From positions 1 to 64,000 of the forward strand of contig JASMCQ010000022.1 in NCBI GenBank assembly GCA_030753265.1: DNA of 64,000 nt, read 5' to 3'. The notes beneath the pieces were generated by a model. It had not been told where the DNA came from. It saw only the letters and a list, made by a program, of their open reading frames with translations, and ran no database searches. Source of the stretch: Dehalococcoidia bacterium. GTDB taxonomy: Bacteria; Chloroflexota; Dehalococcoidia; UBA3495. Positions 36,833 to 45,290 of this stretch are shown piece by piece. How positions within the stretch are numbered: the stretch's first letter is position 1; each line of letters begins with the position of its first letter. The position numbers were made by a program, and so were the translations under genes.

Positions 36833-38179
36833 TTGCCACGATTCCTACCATACGCCGACATGGACAAAGTCCTCTCTCTGTCCAAGCGGCGGGGCTTTGT
36901 TTTCCAGAGCAGCGAAATCTACGGGGGCCTGGGTTCCACCTGGGACTACGGCCCCTTAGGCGTGGAGCTGAAGCGCAACGTCAAAGAGGCCTGGTGGCGC
37001 TCGGTCATCCTGGAACGGGACGACATGGTGGGGCTGGACGCCGCCATCCTGATGCACCCCCAGGTGTGGGTGGCCAGCGGCCACGTGGAGAACTTCTCCG
37101 ACCCCCTGGTTGAGTGCAAGGACTGCAATCGCCGGTACCGCAGTGAAGACCTGGAAGGGGACCGTTGCCCCGAGTGCAATGGCGAGTTCACCGACCCCCG
37201 CCAGTTCAACCTGATGTTCAAGACCTTCATGGGCCCTGTCGAGGAGACCGCCAACCAGGTCCACCTGCGGCCCGAGACCGCCCAGGGAATCTTCGTCAAC
37301 TTCGCCAACGTTCTAAACTCAACCCGCAAGAAGCTCCCCTTCGGCATCGGCCAGATCGGCAAGGCCTTCCGCAACGAGATTACGCCGGGCAACTTCACCT
37401 TCCGAACCCGGGAGTTCGAGCAGATGGAGGTGGAGTTCTTCGTCAAACCCGGCACCGACGAAGAGTGGCTGAACACTTGGGTGCAGACCCGGTTCGACTG
37501 GTACCTGTCCTACGGGATCCGCCCGGAGAACCTGCGCCTGCGCCGGCACGCTCCGGACGAGCTGGCCCACTACGCCAAGGACTGCTACGACATCGAGTAC
37601 CGGTTCCCCTGGGGTTGGGCCGAGCTGGAGGGTATCGCCAACCGCACCGACTTTGACCTGCGCCGGCACTCCGAGGCCAGCGGCCAGGACCTGACCTACT
37701 TCGACGAGTCGGTTGAAGACGGGGAGAAGAGGTACTTCCCCTACGTTATCGAGCCCTCCGGCGGCGTCGACCGGGCCACGCTGGCCTTCTGGCTGGACTC
37801 CTACGACGAGGAGCCGGACCCCGGGCAGAAACAGGGAGACGCGGTCCGGGTGGTGCTGCACCTGCACACGAAGCTGGCCCCAGTCACGGTGGCGCTGCTG
37901 CCCCTGAGCCGCAACGCCCGGCTGGCGCCGGCGGCCCGGGAGGTCTACGCCCTGCTGCGCAAGAACTTCAACACCCAGTACGACGATGCTCAGAGTATCG
38001 GGCGGCGCTACCGGCGGCAGGACGAGATCGGTACCCCCTACTGCGTCACGGTGGACTTCGACAGCCTGGAAGACCAGCAGGTCACGATTCGAGACCGGGA
38101 TACCATGGAGCAGTCCAGGATACCCATAGCCGACCTGGTGGACGCGCTCCGCGACAAGATTGACAACGGGGGGGGGTAG
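36833..38179 (+). CDS. glyS: Glycyl-tRNA synthetase (dimeric, class II)
   Basis: Charges tRNA-Gly. The 448-residue alpha2-type enzyme begins at a TTG after AGGAGG. Motif 1 region is [17 protein letters not shown], motif 2 is [20 protein letters not shown] and motif 3 is in [17 protein letters not shown] and CPEC (about residues 98-120) are a zinc-ribbon insert seen in bacterial relatives. The anticodon-binding domain covers the last 110 residues. It lies alone between repeats. Confidence 0.97.
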   Translation: MPRFLPYADMDKVLSLSKRRGFVFQSSEIYGGLGSTWDYGPLGVELKRNVKEAWWRSVILERDDMVGLDAAILMHPQVWVASGHVENFSDPLVECKDCNRRYRSEDLEGDRCPECNGEFTDPRQFNLMFKTFMGPVEETANQVHLRPETAQGIFVNFANVLNSTRKKLPFGIGQIGKAFRNEITPGNFTFRTREFEQMEVEFFVKPGTDEEWLNTWVQTRFDWYLSYGIRPENLRLRRHAPDELAHYAKDCYDIEYRFPWGWAELEGIANRTDFDLRRHSEASGQDLTYFDESVEDGEKRYFPYVIEPSGGVDRATLAFWLDSYDEEPDPGQKQGDAVRVVLHLHTKLAPVTVALLPLSRNARLAPAAREVYALLRKNFNTQYDDAQSIGRRYRRQDEIGTPYCVTVDFDSLEDQQVTIRDRDTMEQSRIPIADLVDALRDKIDNGGG

Positions 38180-38207
38180 GGAACGGGCAGCCATCGGCTG
38201 CCCCTCC

Positions 38208-38232
38208 GGCTGATAGCTGACAGCTGATAGCC
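38208..38232. repeat. GCTGATNGCTGA repeat
   Basis: Three GCTGA-type units (GGCTGATAGCTGACAGCTGA and continuing), about 30 bp before the ATG at 38264. It matches the family copy upstream of glyS. Confidence 0.6.
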
Positions 38233-38263
38233 CACACAACAAAATCCAGAACCGGGGGAGCCT

Positions 38264-38689
38264 ATGACCAGCGCACAGAGCGGCCAGGCATACCGGATCA
38301 TCAGGACCATCGAGCGGAACCTGCGGCGGCTGGAAGAGTTGGTCCGCGACATGGAAGCCCGGACCCCTGAAATGCGGCCCCAGGACGCCCGCAGCGAGCT
38401 GTTGGAGCACGTCCACGTTGCCGGGGCGATGGAGCAGCGGCGGTTATTCGAGCTGCTGGACCAGCGGGGTATTACCCACGCCTGGATCGGCGCTCAGGTC
38501 GGAGCGGAGTACCTGGATCTGTGGCAGGCGGCCGATGGCCAGGCCTGGTACCGGGTAACCCAGAGAGCCATCCGGGAACTCCACCTGGGCCAGCTAGCTC
38601 TCTCCGCTGCCACCTTTGCCCCTCCCTCCGAGTCAGCCTTCAGCGACGATTGGGACAGCGAACAGGACTCCGTCTATGACCAGCTATGA
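38264..38689 (+). CDS. Hypothetical protein, possible antitoxin partner of the MazF-like toxin
   Basis: A 141-residue, mostly helical protein of no family that I recognise. The N-terminal half is charged (RTIERNLRRLEELVRDMEAR) and could form a coiled coil; the C-terminal 25 residues are acidic and Ser-rich (ESAFSDDWDSEQDSVYDQL). The start has GGGGGAG upstream. It overlaps the next gene by 14 bp, and that gene encodes a MazF/PemK-like toxin, so an antitoxin role is inferred from position. It does not look like the AbrB, RHH or Phd-type antitoxins usual for this toxin family. Confidence 0.6.
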   Translation: MTSAQSGQAYRIIRTIERNLRRLEELVRDMEARTPEMRPQDARSELLEHVHVAGAMEQRRLFELLDQRGITHAWIGAQVGAEYLDLWQAADGQAWYRVTQRAIRELHLGQLALSAATFAPPSESAFSDDWDSEQDSVYDQL

Positions 38690-39017
38690 AGCGGGCGACA
38701 TCGTCCTGGTTCCCCACCCCTTGGGCGATAGCGCCGGGGGTAGGAAGCGTCCCGTCCTGGTGCTGAGCCCCTCGGAATTCAACCAGGCCGCCGGCGAGAT
38801 GGTCATCGCCCAGATAACCAGCCGGCCGCCGGCCACCGCCCGGCCCGGAGACTACCGCATCGAGGGCTGGGAGGAGGCCAACCTGCCCAGTCCCGCCATT
38901 GTTCGCGCCCGCCTGGTGACCGTAAAGACCTCCCAGGTCTTGCTCCGGCTGGGAAGCCTGAGCGAAGCCGAGTTCCAGGGCGCCCGGAACGCGCTGAGCG
39001 CGGCGATTTCGGGCTAA
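38676..39017 (+). CDS. MazF/PemK-family endoribonuclease toxin
   Basis: A 113-residue protein with the PemK/MazF layout: GDIVLVPHPLG at the start of the SH3-like barrel, RKRPVLVLSP with the conserved RP, AQITSRPPATA with the conserved Thr/Ser, then LPSPAIVRARLVTV and the C-terminal LGSLSEAEFQGARNAL helix. Such proteins cleave mRNA at short motifs and arrest growth until neutralised by an antitoxin. The ATG at 38676 overlaps the preceding gene. A start at 38616 in the same frame is possible but would overlap by 74 bp. Confidence 0.82.
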   Translation: MTSYEAGDIVLVPHPLGDSAGGRKRPVLVLSPSEFNQAAGEMVIAQITSRPPATARPGDYRIEGWEEANLPSPAIVRARLVTVKTSQVLLRLGSLSEAEFQGARNALSAAISG

Positions 39018-39186
39018 CGAGTTTGTGGCCTCCGCCAACTGATCCGCCTTACGATGCGCGGGTTGGAAACGGTCGCTGTCATAGTGCTTGCTCCATCCTC
39101 ACCATGACGTTGTGGGCGCTCGCGGCCCTGCTCCTGGGCCACATTGACCTCATTCGCTGCACTGTCTGACGGGGACTACGGTGGCA

Positions 39187-39729
39187 CTAGGAGCCAATTG
39201 CCTTTAGCAAGAACCCTAGCACGAATCCAATTAAAGCTGTTGCCAACGGCACAACTAACCTCACGACCGTTCCACTTGCTTCTTTGACCTCAAACATGTA
39301 CGCCGCCTGGTACGGTGGCCCGATTTGCAATTGTGCTCTGCCGGGCCGCTCTAGATAGAACGGCTTAGTCAGGTAGACTTGAGGCTTTTGGTCGAATGCC
39401 GTCCCCTCGATATCTAGCTTCAAATCGTCCCCGCTCCCTATTGGCTCACTCTCGAGTTCCAGCACAATATCTTCGGTCCAATCTAACCGAACAGGCTTGG
39501 CGCCCACATCACAGTCTCCCGCCCATTTCTCCAACCCCAGGTAGCGCACGGCTAAACGGAACCTTACCGGCTTTCCTAGATCGTATGTGAGATGTGGGCC
39601 AAAATACGGAATGCGTGTTAATATCCTTGCTGGCCGAGTCTTCACAAGGAAACAGTGACCAGAGGCCGTTCTTATTACAACATCGTGTGAGCCAGCCATA
39701 TATCTATCCTCCAAGATGATGCCGCTCAT
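39187..39729 (-). CDS. Hypothetical protein with C-terminal membrane anchor
   Basis: A 180-residue protein that I cannot assign. It is mostly beta-type sequence (short alternating hydrophobic strands) followed by one hydrophobic segment at 155-176 (VVRLVVPLATALIGFVLGFL), which fits a tail-anchored protein with the rest in the cytoplasm. A start at the second Met (residue 11) is possible. GC content is visibly lower than in the neighbours, suggesting recent acquisition. It is divergent from and overlaps by 14 bp the small frame at 39716. Confidence 0.5.
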   Translation of the reverse strand: MSGIILEDRYMAGSHDVVIRTASGHCFLVKTRPARILTRIPYFGPHLTYDLGKPVRFRLAVRYLGLEKWAGDCDVGAKPVRLDWTEDIVLELESEPIGSGDDLKLDIEGTAFDQKPQVYLTKPFYLERPGRAQLQIGPPYQAAYMFEVKEASGTVVRLVVPLATALIGFVLGFLLKAIGS

Positions 39730-40027
39730 ACTAACTAACGCACCACACTTGAAAGTTGAAGCAAAGAGAGAGGCAACTCTATGCGACCAGTTCGGCGTGT
39801 CCTGGCAGGCATGGCGGCCCTCGCGATCATCCCCGCGACGCTATGCCTTGTATTGGGTACGCGGGTTCTTTTTCGGCTTAGGTCCTTTTGGTTGGCCCCT
39901 TGGCATTGCGTTTTCTCTCTTGCTGGCTGTTGCTGGGTTGGCTACCATGTTTCTCATACTATGGACTCCAATTGTGTTGCTGGGTAACGGGATGGAGTGG
40001 TGGAGTCGCTTTCGGGGGCACCGGTAG
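39716..40027 (+). CDS. Small membrane protein, uncertain
   Basis: A 103-residue frame with two hydrophobic stretches in the C-terminal half (WVRGFFFGLGPFGWPLGIAF and SLLLAVAGLATMFLILWTPI). A second frame from 39781 is also hydrophobic and has an AGAGAGG site upstream, so the true gene may start at 39781 with a frameshift into this frame. Lower GC than its surroundings. No family recognised. Confidence 0.3.
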   Translation: MMPLILTNAPHLKVEAKREATLCDQFGVSWQAWRPSRSSPRRYALYWVRGFFFGLGPFGWPLGIAFSLLLAVAGLATMFLILWTPIVLLGNGMEWWSRFRGHR

Positions 40028-40169
40028 TTTCGCAACAAACTCCTGCAAGAAAGGGTCCCCCCGCCCGTTCCCCTAGCACCCCGCCACCGGGCGTGGCCTT
40101 CGCCCCTAGGCCGTGGTAAACTCCCCTAAGCTATCGGCGGCAGGAACGCCGCAGGCGTGGGAGCGAGCG

Positions 40170-40955
40170 ATGCCTGGAAACCTGGTCTCGGCCACCTTGC
40201 GCGGCGGGCTGTTCACCCGAGTGGTAGGCAAGCGGCTCTTGTTTTTCCAAGAAATAGGCTCCACCATGGACGAGGCTGGCCGCGAGGCGGAAGCGGGGGC
40301 CGATGAAGGCACGGTGGTGGTGGCGGAGAGCCAGACGGCGGGGCGAGGCCGGTTGGGACGAAACTGGGTGTCCCGCGAAGGCAACCTGTACCTGTCGGTT
40401 GTGTTCCGGCCCACCATGCAGGCCCTGCCGCTGCTGAGCATCCTGGCCGGGGTGGCCGTGACACGGGCCATCCGGAAGACGACAGGCCTGGACCCGCGTA
40501 TAAAATGGCCCAACGACGTGCTGATTGATGGAAAGAAGGTCGCTGGCATCCTGGCGGAGAGCGTCGTGACCGGCAACACCGTCTCCCACGCCGTGGTGGG
40601 CATCGGGATCAACGTCGGGCTGGATACCGATGCCGTGGAGGACATCGCCAGTTTCGCCACCGGCCTGAACGTCGTGGCCGAGCGGCCGGTCCCCCGCGAG
40701 GACGTTCTGCGGCAGCTGTTGCACGACCTGGACGCCCTGTACCTCGATGTGGGTCAGGGCGGTTCGCCGATGGGGGAATGGCGGGCCCTGCTGGAGACCT
40801 TGGGCCAACGGGTGCAGGCTCACTGGCGAGGGGACTCCTGCGTAGGCCTTGCGGAGGACGTGGATGAGTTGGGTAACCTTCAGCTTCGCCTGGAAGACGG
40901 CCGGCTGGTTACCCTGAGCGCCGGGGATGTCACCCTGCGCGGCCCTGAGCCTTAA
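40170..40955 (+). CDS. birA: Biotin--[acetyl-CoA-carboxylase] ligase
   Basis: Transfers biotin to the biotin carboxyl carrier protein. The 261-residue product lacks the N-terminal DNA-binding domain of E. coli BirA, so it is not a repressor of that type. The biotin/AMP-binding loop is GRGRLGRNW at 58-66, and KWPNDVLIDGKKVAGIL follows; GIGINVG is also typical. The C-terminal SH3-like domain ends in TLSAGDVTL. The ATG at 40170 has GGGAG upstream; an earlier frame start at 40113 is less likely. Confidence 0.95.
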   Translation: MPGNLVSATLRGGLFTRVVGKRLLFFQEIGSTMDEAGREAEAGADEGTVVVAESQTAGRGRLGRNWVSREGNLYLSVVFRPTMQALPLLSILAGVAVTRAIRKTTGLDPRIKWPNDVLIDGKKVAGILAESVVTGNTVSHAVVGIGINVGLDTDAVEDIASFATGLNVVAERPVPREDVLRQLLHDLDALYLDVGQGGSPMGEWRALLETLGQRVQAHWRGDSCVGLAEDVDELGNLQLRLEDGRLVTLSAGDVTLRGPEP

Positions 40956-41075
40956 AGGGTCCGGCACCAAGAAGATTGAATAACCTTACCGCATTGGCAG
41001 TTCTCCCCGGCAACTGGGCCGCAGAGGCTGCGATCGCTTCGCGGGCAACCCGCGGGCCGTGGCAACGGGGGTCGT

Positions 41076-41885
41076 ATGCTGGAAAAACTTAGCATGGATG
41101 ACAAGGTCGTGGTGGTCACCGGCGGCGGGACCGGTATCGGGCTGGCCATGGTGCGCCACCTGGCCCGGGCGGGTGCCCACGTGTCTATCGGCGGGCGCAG
41201 GTCCGGCCCGATAGAAGACGCGGCCGCCGAAGTGAAGGCCCTGGGCCGGGACGCCCTGGCCATCTCCACGGACGTCTCCGACTCCAGCCAGGTGGACCGG
41301 TTGATCAATACCACCCTGGAACACTTCGGCCACATCGATGTGATGATCAACAATGCGGGCGCGGTCCAGGACAACGTGCGCAAAGCTATCTGGGACCACC
41401 GCGACAAAGACTGGCATCGCGTCATGGACGTGAACCTGAGCGGCGCCTTCTACTGCTCGCGGGCCGTGTCCCGCCCCATGGCGGACCGGGGGAAAGGCAA
41501 GATCATCAACATCGCTTCTTCCTACGGCATGCGGGGCGGGCGAGACATCTACATGTATTGCTGCAGCAAGGGTGGCATGGTCCAGCTTACCCGGGTGCTG
41601 GCGTTCAACCTGGCCCGCTACGGCATAACCGCCAACAGCATATCTCCCGGATATATCCCTACCGTGATCGAGTACACCGATATGCGGTCGACCGCGCCCC
41701 CATCCGCGGATTGGCTGCCCACCGGCAAGATGTCCCGGCCGGAGGATATCGGGCCCATAGCGGTGTTCTTGGCGTCCGAGGCCTCCGACTACATGACGGG
41801 TGAAATGATCATCGTCGACGGCGGCTGCATGACCGCCGGCGTGATCCCCACCGGCCATGCGCCGCTAGTTCCCCTGGAAGACTGA
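41076..41885 (+). CDS. SDR-family oxidoreductase, copy 1
   Basis: A 269-residue classical short-chain dehydrogenase/reductase. TGGGTGIG is the cofactor-binding glycine motif, NNAG the central motif, and Tyr161-x3-Lys165 (YCCSK) the catalytic pair. The following gene is a close duplicate (most residues identical). An Arg-Arg after the second strand (GGRRSG) hints at NADP preference. The C-terminal tail (TAGVIPTGHAPLVPLED) is shared only with the duplicate. No substrate can be assigned. Confidence 0.88.
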   Translation: MLEKLSMDDKVVVVTGGGTGIGLAMVRHLARAGAHVSIGGRRSGPIEDAAAEVKALGRDALAISTDVSDSSQVDRLINTTLEHFGHIDVMINNAGAVQDNVRKAIWDHRDKDWHRVMDVNLSGAFYCSRAVSRPMADRGKGKIINIASSYGMRGGRDIYMYCCSKGGMVQLTRVLAFNLARYGITANSISPGYIPTVIEYTDMRSTAPPSADWLPTGKMSRPEDIGPIAVFLASEASDYMTGEMIIVDGGCMTAGVIPTGHAPLVPLED

Positions 41886-41904
41886 CGGCTGATTGCTGAT
41901 TGCT
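41882..41904. repeat. GCTGATTGCTGA repeat
   Basis: CTGACGGCTGATTGCTGATT lies between the first SDR stop and the second SDR start. It is a short copy of the GCTGA family. Confidence 0.45.
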
Positions 41905-41943
41905 ATTTGAGACACGTCCCCAAGTCAAAACTACGAGGAATGA

Positions 41944-42753
41944 ATGCTAGAGGCTCTTAGCTTGGAAGGCAAGGTGGTGGCCATCACCGGGGGAGGAACC
42001 GGTTTAGGCCGGGCGATGGTTCGCGCCCTGGCCCGGGCGGGCGCCTCCCTTTGTGTCGCCGGGCGCCGCCTCGCTCCCATCGAGGACGCGGCCACCGAGG
42101 TGACCAAGCTGGGCGGAGCAGCCATCGCCGTGTCCACGGACGTTACCGACCCGGGCCAGGTGGATCAGCTGATCTCCACCGCCGTGGACCACTTCGGCCA
42201 CATCGACGTCATGATCAACAATGCCGGCGCGGTTCAAGACAATGTGCGCAAACCCATCTGGGACCACACCGATGAAGACTGGCACCGGGTGATGGACGTG
42301 AACCTGACCGGGGCCTTCTTCGGCGCAAGGGCCGCGTCCCGGCCCATGGCAGACCAGGGTTGGGGCAAGATCATCAATGTCGCCTCCGGGTTTGGGTTGC
42401 GGGGTGGTCGAGAGATCTACATGTATTGCTGCAGCAAGGGCGGCATGATCCAGCTTACCCGGGTGCTGGCCTTCAGCCTGGCCCGCCACGGCGTCACGGC
42501 CAACAGCATCGTGCCCGGCTTTATTCCCACCACGGGCACCGATTCGGACATACGGGCGTCCATGCCCCGGTCCGGGGACTATCTGCCCATCGGCAAGTTG
42601 GGCCTGCCGGAAGAACTGGGACCTATAGCGGTGTTCCTGGCGTCCGCCGCTTCCGACTACATGACGGGTGAGATGATCATTTCCGACGGCGGCGGTCTGG
42701 CGGCGGGGATTATTCCCGCCGGCCATGCACCGGCCGTCCCGTTGGAACCATAA
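41944..42753 (+). CDS. SDR-family oxidoreductase, copy 2
   Basis: A 269-residue paralog of the preceding gene, with the same length and motif positions: TGGGTGLG, NNAG and the catalytic Tyr161/Lys165 (YCCSK). The two differ mainly in the substrate-loop region around residues 195-215 (TTGTDSDIRASMPRSGDYL here). The tandem position and shared C-terminal tail indicate a recent duplication with divergence of specificity. Confidence 0.88.
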   Translation: MLEALSLEGKVVAITGGGTGLGRAMVRALARAGASLCVAGRRLAPIEDAATEVTKLGGAAIAVSTDVTDPGQVDQLISTAVDHFGHIDVMINNAGAVQDNVRKPIWDHTDEDWHRVMDVNLTGAFFGARAASRPMADQGWGKIINVASGFGLRGGREIYMYCCSKGGMIQLTRVLAFSLARHGVTANSIVPGFIPTTGTDSDIRASMPRSGDYLPIGKLGLPEELGPIAVFLASAASDYMTGEMIISDGGGLAAGIIPAGHAPAVPLEP

Positions 42754-42758
42754 TTCGA

Positions 42759-42843
42759 GCAATCAGCATTCAGCGATCGGCAGTCAGCCAGAAAACCGGG
42801 GGGTTGAGCGCTGATGGCTGAATCCTGACGGCTGACCGCTGCT
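42759..42843. repeat. Inverted GCTGA-family repeat
   Basis: The left arm (ATCAGCATTCAGCGATCGGC) is an imperfect inverted copy of the right arm (GCGCTGATGGCTGAATCC and GACGGCTGACCGCTG). It ends just before GGAGG of the third SDR. Confidence 0.6.
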
Positions 42844-42853
42844 GGAGGTAGCC

Positions 42854-43621
42854 ATGCCAATACTTGAAGAATATAGCCTCTCCGGCCGAGTGGCGATCCT
42901 TTCCACCGCCGGGGGCGACCAGGCTCCCATCTTGGCCCAGGCTCTGGCGGAGGCCGGGGCGTCGGTCTTTACCGTGGCCCGTCGTCAGCACCTGCTGGAC
43001 CCGGTGCTGGCGGCTCTGGCAGGCTCGCCGGGAGACCACGGCGGGGTGGCAGCCGACATCGGCGCTGGAGACCCGGCGGAACTCGCCCGCGTCATGGAGG
43101 CCTTCGACGGCCGCCACGGCCAGGTGGACATACTGGTTAACGATGGCCGGAGCATGTTCGCCAAGCCGTTCAACGAGATTTCCCTGGAGGAATGGGACGC
43201 TGTGCAATCGCGCAACCTCCGGGCCGCATTTCTCCTCTGCCAGGCAGTGGGACAGCGGATGCGGGACCGGAAGTACGGACGGATCGTGAATCTGGTGTCC
43301 GTGCTGGCCGAGAGGGGCATGATCAACGGGTCCGCTTTCTCTGTGAGCCAGGCCTCCCTCCTCGCGCTGACCCGCTCCCTTGCGATCGAATGGGGCAAGG
43401 ACAATATCCGGTGCAACGCCCTTGGCTCCGGCTGGTTCATCACGGAGGACATCCCACTCGAGGAGCAGCAGAAAGAGTTGCTGGTCCGCTACACTCCCTT
43501 GCGCCGCAAGGGCCATCCACGGGACATCGCTCCCCTGTTGGTCTACATGTGCTCGGAATCCTGTGACTACGCCACCGGCCAGCCCGTCTACGTCGACGGC
43601 GGCCTCAACGCCCATCCGTAG
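42854..43621 (+). CDS. SDR-family protein lacking catalytic Tyr and Lys
   Basis: A 255-residue SDR fold protein in which key residues are lost. The Tyr-x3-Lys pair is Phe162 and Gln166 (FSVSQ). The cofactor glycine motif, normally TGxxxGIG, is STAGGDQAP, and NNAG is NDGR. The Ser before the active site is kept (LVSVL). The rest is intact (LLALTRSLAIEW, CNALGSGWF, YVDGGLN), and the frame is unbroken with a GGAGG site, so it is not a simple pseudogene. It may be a non-catalytic partner of the two active SDRs encoded before it. Confidence 0.85.
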   Translation: MPILEEYSLSGRVAILSTAGGDQAPILAQALAEAGASVFTVARRQHLLDPVLAALAGSPGDHGGVAADIGAGDPAELARVMEAFDGRHGQVDILVNDGRSMFAKPFNEISLEEWDAVQSRNLRAAFLLCQAVGQRMRDRKYGRIVNLVSVLAERGMINGSAFSVSQASLLALTRSLAIEWGKDNIRCNALGSGWFITEDIPLEEQQKELLVRYTPLRRKGHPRDIAPLLVYMCSESCDYATGQPVYVDGGLNAHP

Positions 43622-43787
43622 TCTACCGGCCGGGGAACTGCCAGGCGCTCCATTCACTAACTGACCGGGCTTCGACGTGCCCGCAGTTTCACCGGTCCGT
43701 TTGTTAATCTCTGTGCCTCCGTGGCAAACCCGATCCCCACTCTGAGTTTCCGCCCGTCGAAACTGGCCCCGGCCGAGGGCGTTTCTG

Positions 43788-43816
43788 TTGAACCTGCAAA
43801 GGGGCTGATGTACAAT
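43788..43816 (+). promoter_or_regulatory. Promoter of the histidine cluster
   Basis: TTGAAC at 43788-43793 and TACAAT at 43811-43816 with a 17-bp spacer. Predicted transcription start near 43823, about 35 bases before the start of the HisZ-like gene. Confidence 0.65.
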
Positions 43817-43859
43817 ATCCGCCTATTAAATCGATATGTTTGGTAAATCCGGCGGACCG

Positions 43860-45290
43860 ATGAGAACCGTATCCCGGCTCCAAGGCATGCGTGACCTCGC
43901 TCAGGAGTCGTGGCACCTCAGGCGAGACCTCCAGGACCGGTTGATGGCGCTGTTCAGCAGCTTCGGATACGGCTGCCTGGAGACGCCCGTTTTGGAAGCC
44001 ACCGAGCTGTTCCTGCGCAAATCTGGCGGCGAGCTGGCTTCGCGCCTCTACAGCTTCACCGACTCGGGCGGCGCTCAGGTGAGCCTCCGACCCGAGTTCA
44101 CCTCATCCATCCTGCGCCACTATCTTGAGAACTCCGGCGATATCGAGCTGCCGGCCCGCTGGCAATACGCCGGGCCGGTGTTCCGCTACGAGGTCTCCCA
44201 CCCGGAGACCAGCGGCCAGTTCACCCAGGTCGGGGCCGAGCTGGTTGGCGCGCCAAGCATGATGGCCGATGTCGAGGTGTTGGGCCTGGCGGCCCTGGTG
44301 CCGGAGAAGCTGGGGATATCGGGCTGGCGGCTGGAGCTGGCGGACCTGGATGTGCTCAACAGCGTGCTCGACGCGGTCGGTGTTTCAGAGCGGGCTAAAA
44401 CCTTTATCGTTGCCAGCGTGCCCCGCCTCAAGGAGGGCGGAGACGCGACGGCGCGGGTGCTGGAAGAGGCGCACCGGCTGCGCTTGACCGGCCGGGGCGG
44501 GCCGGACGATTACCTGGGGCAAGCCATCGACGGTCTGGATGACGGCCGGGCAACGGTGGTCCTCCATGGCCTGTTGCAGTGGAGCGCCGCCGGTCAGTTG
44601 GGGCAGCGGAACGCCGGCGAGGTGGTGGACCGGCTGCTGCGCAAGCTTCGGGGCGGAGACGACGAGAACAGCCTGCGACGCGGCCTGGAGCTGGCTCGCG
44701 ATCTGGCGATGGTGGGGGGTGAGCCCAGGGCTGTCCTGGAGGCCGCCGGCGCCGTGGTCCGGGCGGCCGGGGCCGACAGCACCGCGTTTGGCCGGCTGTC
44801 CGACTATCTGGACCTGCTCCTGGCTGAGGAAGGAATCGCCAGCCACCTGGTCCTGGATTTCGGGCTGGTGCGCGGCTTGGCGTACTATAATGGAATTGTG
44901 TTCGAGGTGAAGCACCCGGATTGGCCCGGCGCCCTTGGGGGTGGCGGCCGGTACGACGGTCTGGCCCGTGCCCTGGGAAGCGAGGGACCCCTCCCGGCGT
45001 TGGGCTTCGCCTACAACCTCGACGCTTTGCTGGCCCTGACCCGCGAGACCGGCGGCGGTTCAAGTTGGTCGCCGGAGATCCCCGATGCCCTGGTTTTGGC
45101 CGCCGGCCCGGGCAGCTACCCGGAGGCCCTCCGGGCGACCGTGGACCTTCGGCGGCAAGGGCTCCGGGTCGAGCTGGAGGTTACCCGGCGGGAGCTGGAG
45201 CAGGCCATCTCCTACGCCGCCAAGAAGGGGATCAAGCAGGTGGTGGTGGTACACCAGGATGGACGGCGAACGACCCATGCCGCGAAGTAA
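43860..45290 (+). CDS. hisZ: HisZ-like protein (class II HisRS paralog)
   Basis: A histidyl-tRNA-synthetase-like protein of 476 residues, probably the regulatory subunit of ATP phosphoribosyltransferase. QGMRDLAQESW is the motif 1 region, RYEVSHPETSGQFTQVGAEL motif 2, and LVRGLAYYNGIVFE with GGGGRYDGLARALG the later motifs. A C-terminal domain of about 95 residues resembles the HisRS anticodon-binding fold, unusual for HisZ. It could instead be a functional HisRS. The ATG at 43860 fits the family start better than the one at 43836. hisG overlaps its end by 14 bp. Confidence 0.75.
   Translation: MRTVSRLQGMRDLAQESWHLRRDLQDRLMALFSSFGYGCLETPVLEATELFLRKSGGELASRLYSFTDSGGAQVSLRPEFTSSILRHYLENSGDIELPARWQYAGPVFRYEVSHPETSGQFTQVGAELVGAPSMMADVEVLGLAALVPEKLGISGWRLELADLDVLNSVLDAVGVSERAKTFIVASVPRLKEGGDATARVLEEAHRLRLTGRGGPDDYLGQAIDGLDDGRATVVLHGLLQWSAAGQLGQRNAGEVVDRLLRKLRGGDDENSLRRGLELARDLAMVGGEPRAVLEAAGAVVRAAGADSTAFGRLSDYLDLLLAEEGIASHLVLDFGLVRGLAYYNGIVFEVKHPDWPGALGGGGRYDGLARALGSEGPLPALGFAYNLDALLALTRETGGGSSWSPEIPDALVLAAGPGSYPEALRATVDLRRQGLRVELEVTRRELEQAISYAAKKGIKQVVVVHQDGRRTTHAAK

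Noticed and set aside
37319..38416. 365-residue minus-strand frame antisense to glyS
   Set aside because: Shadow of GlyRS; no domain visible.
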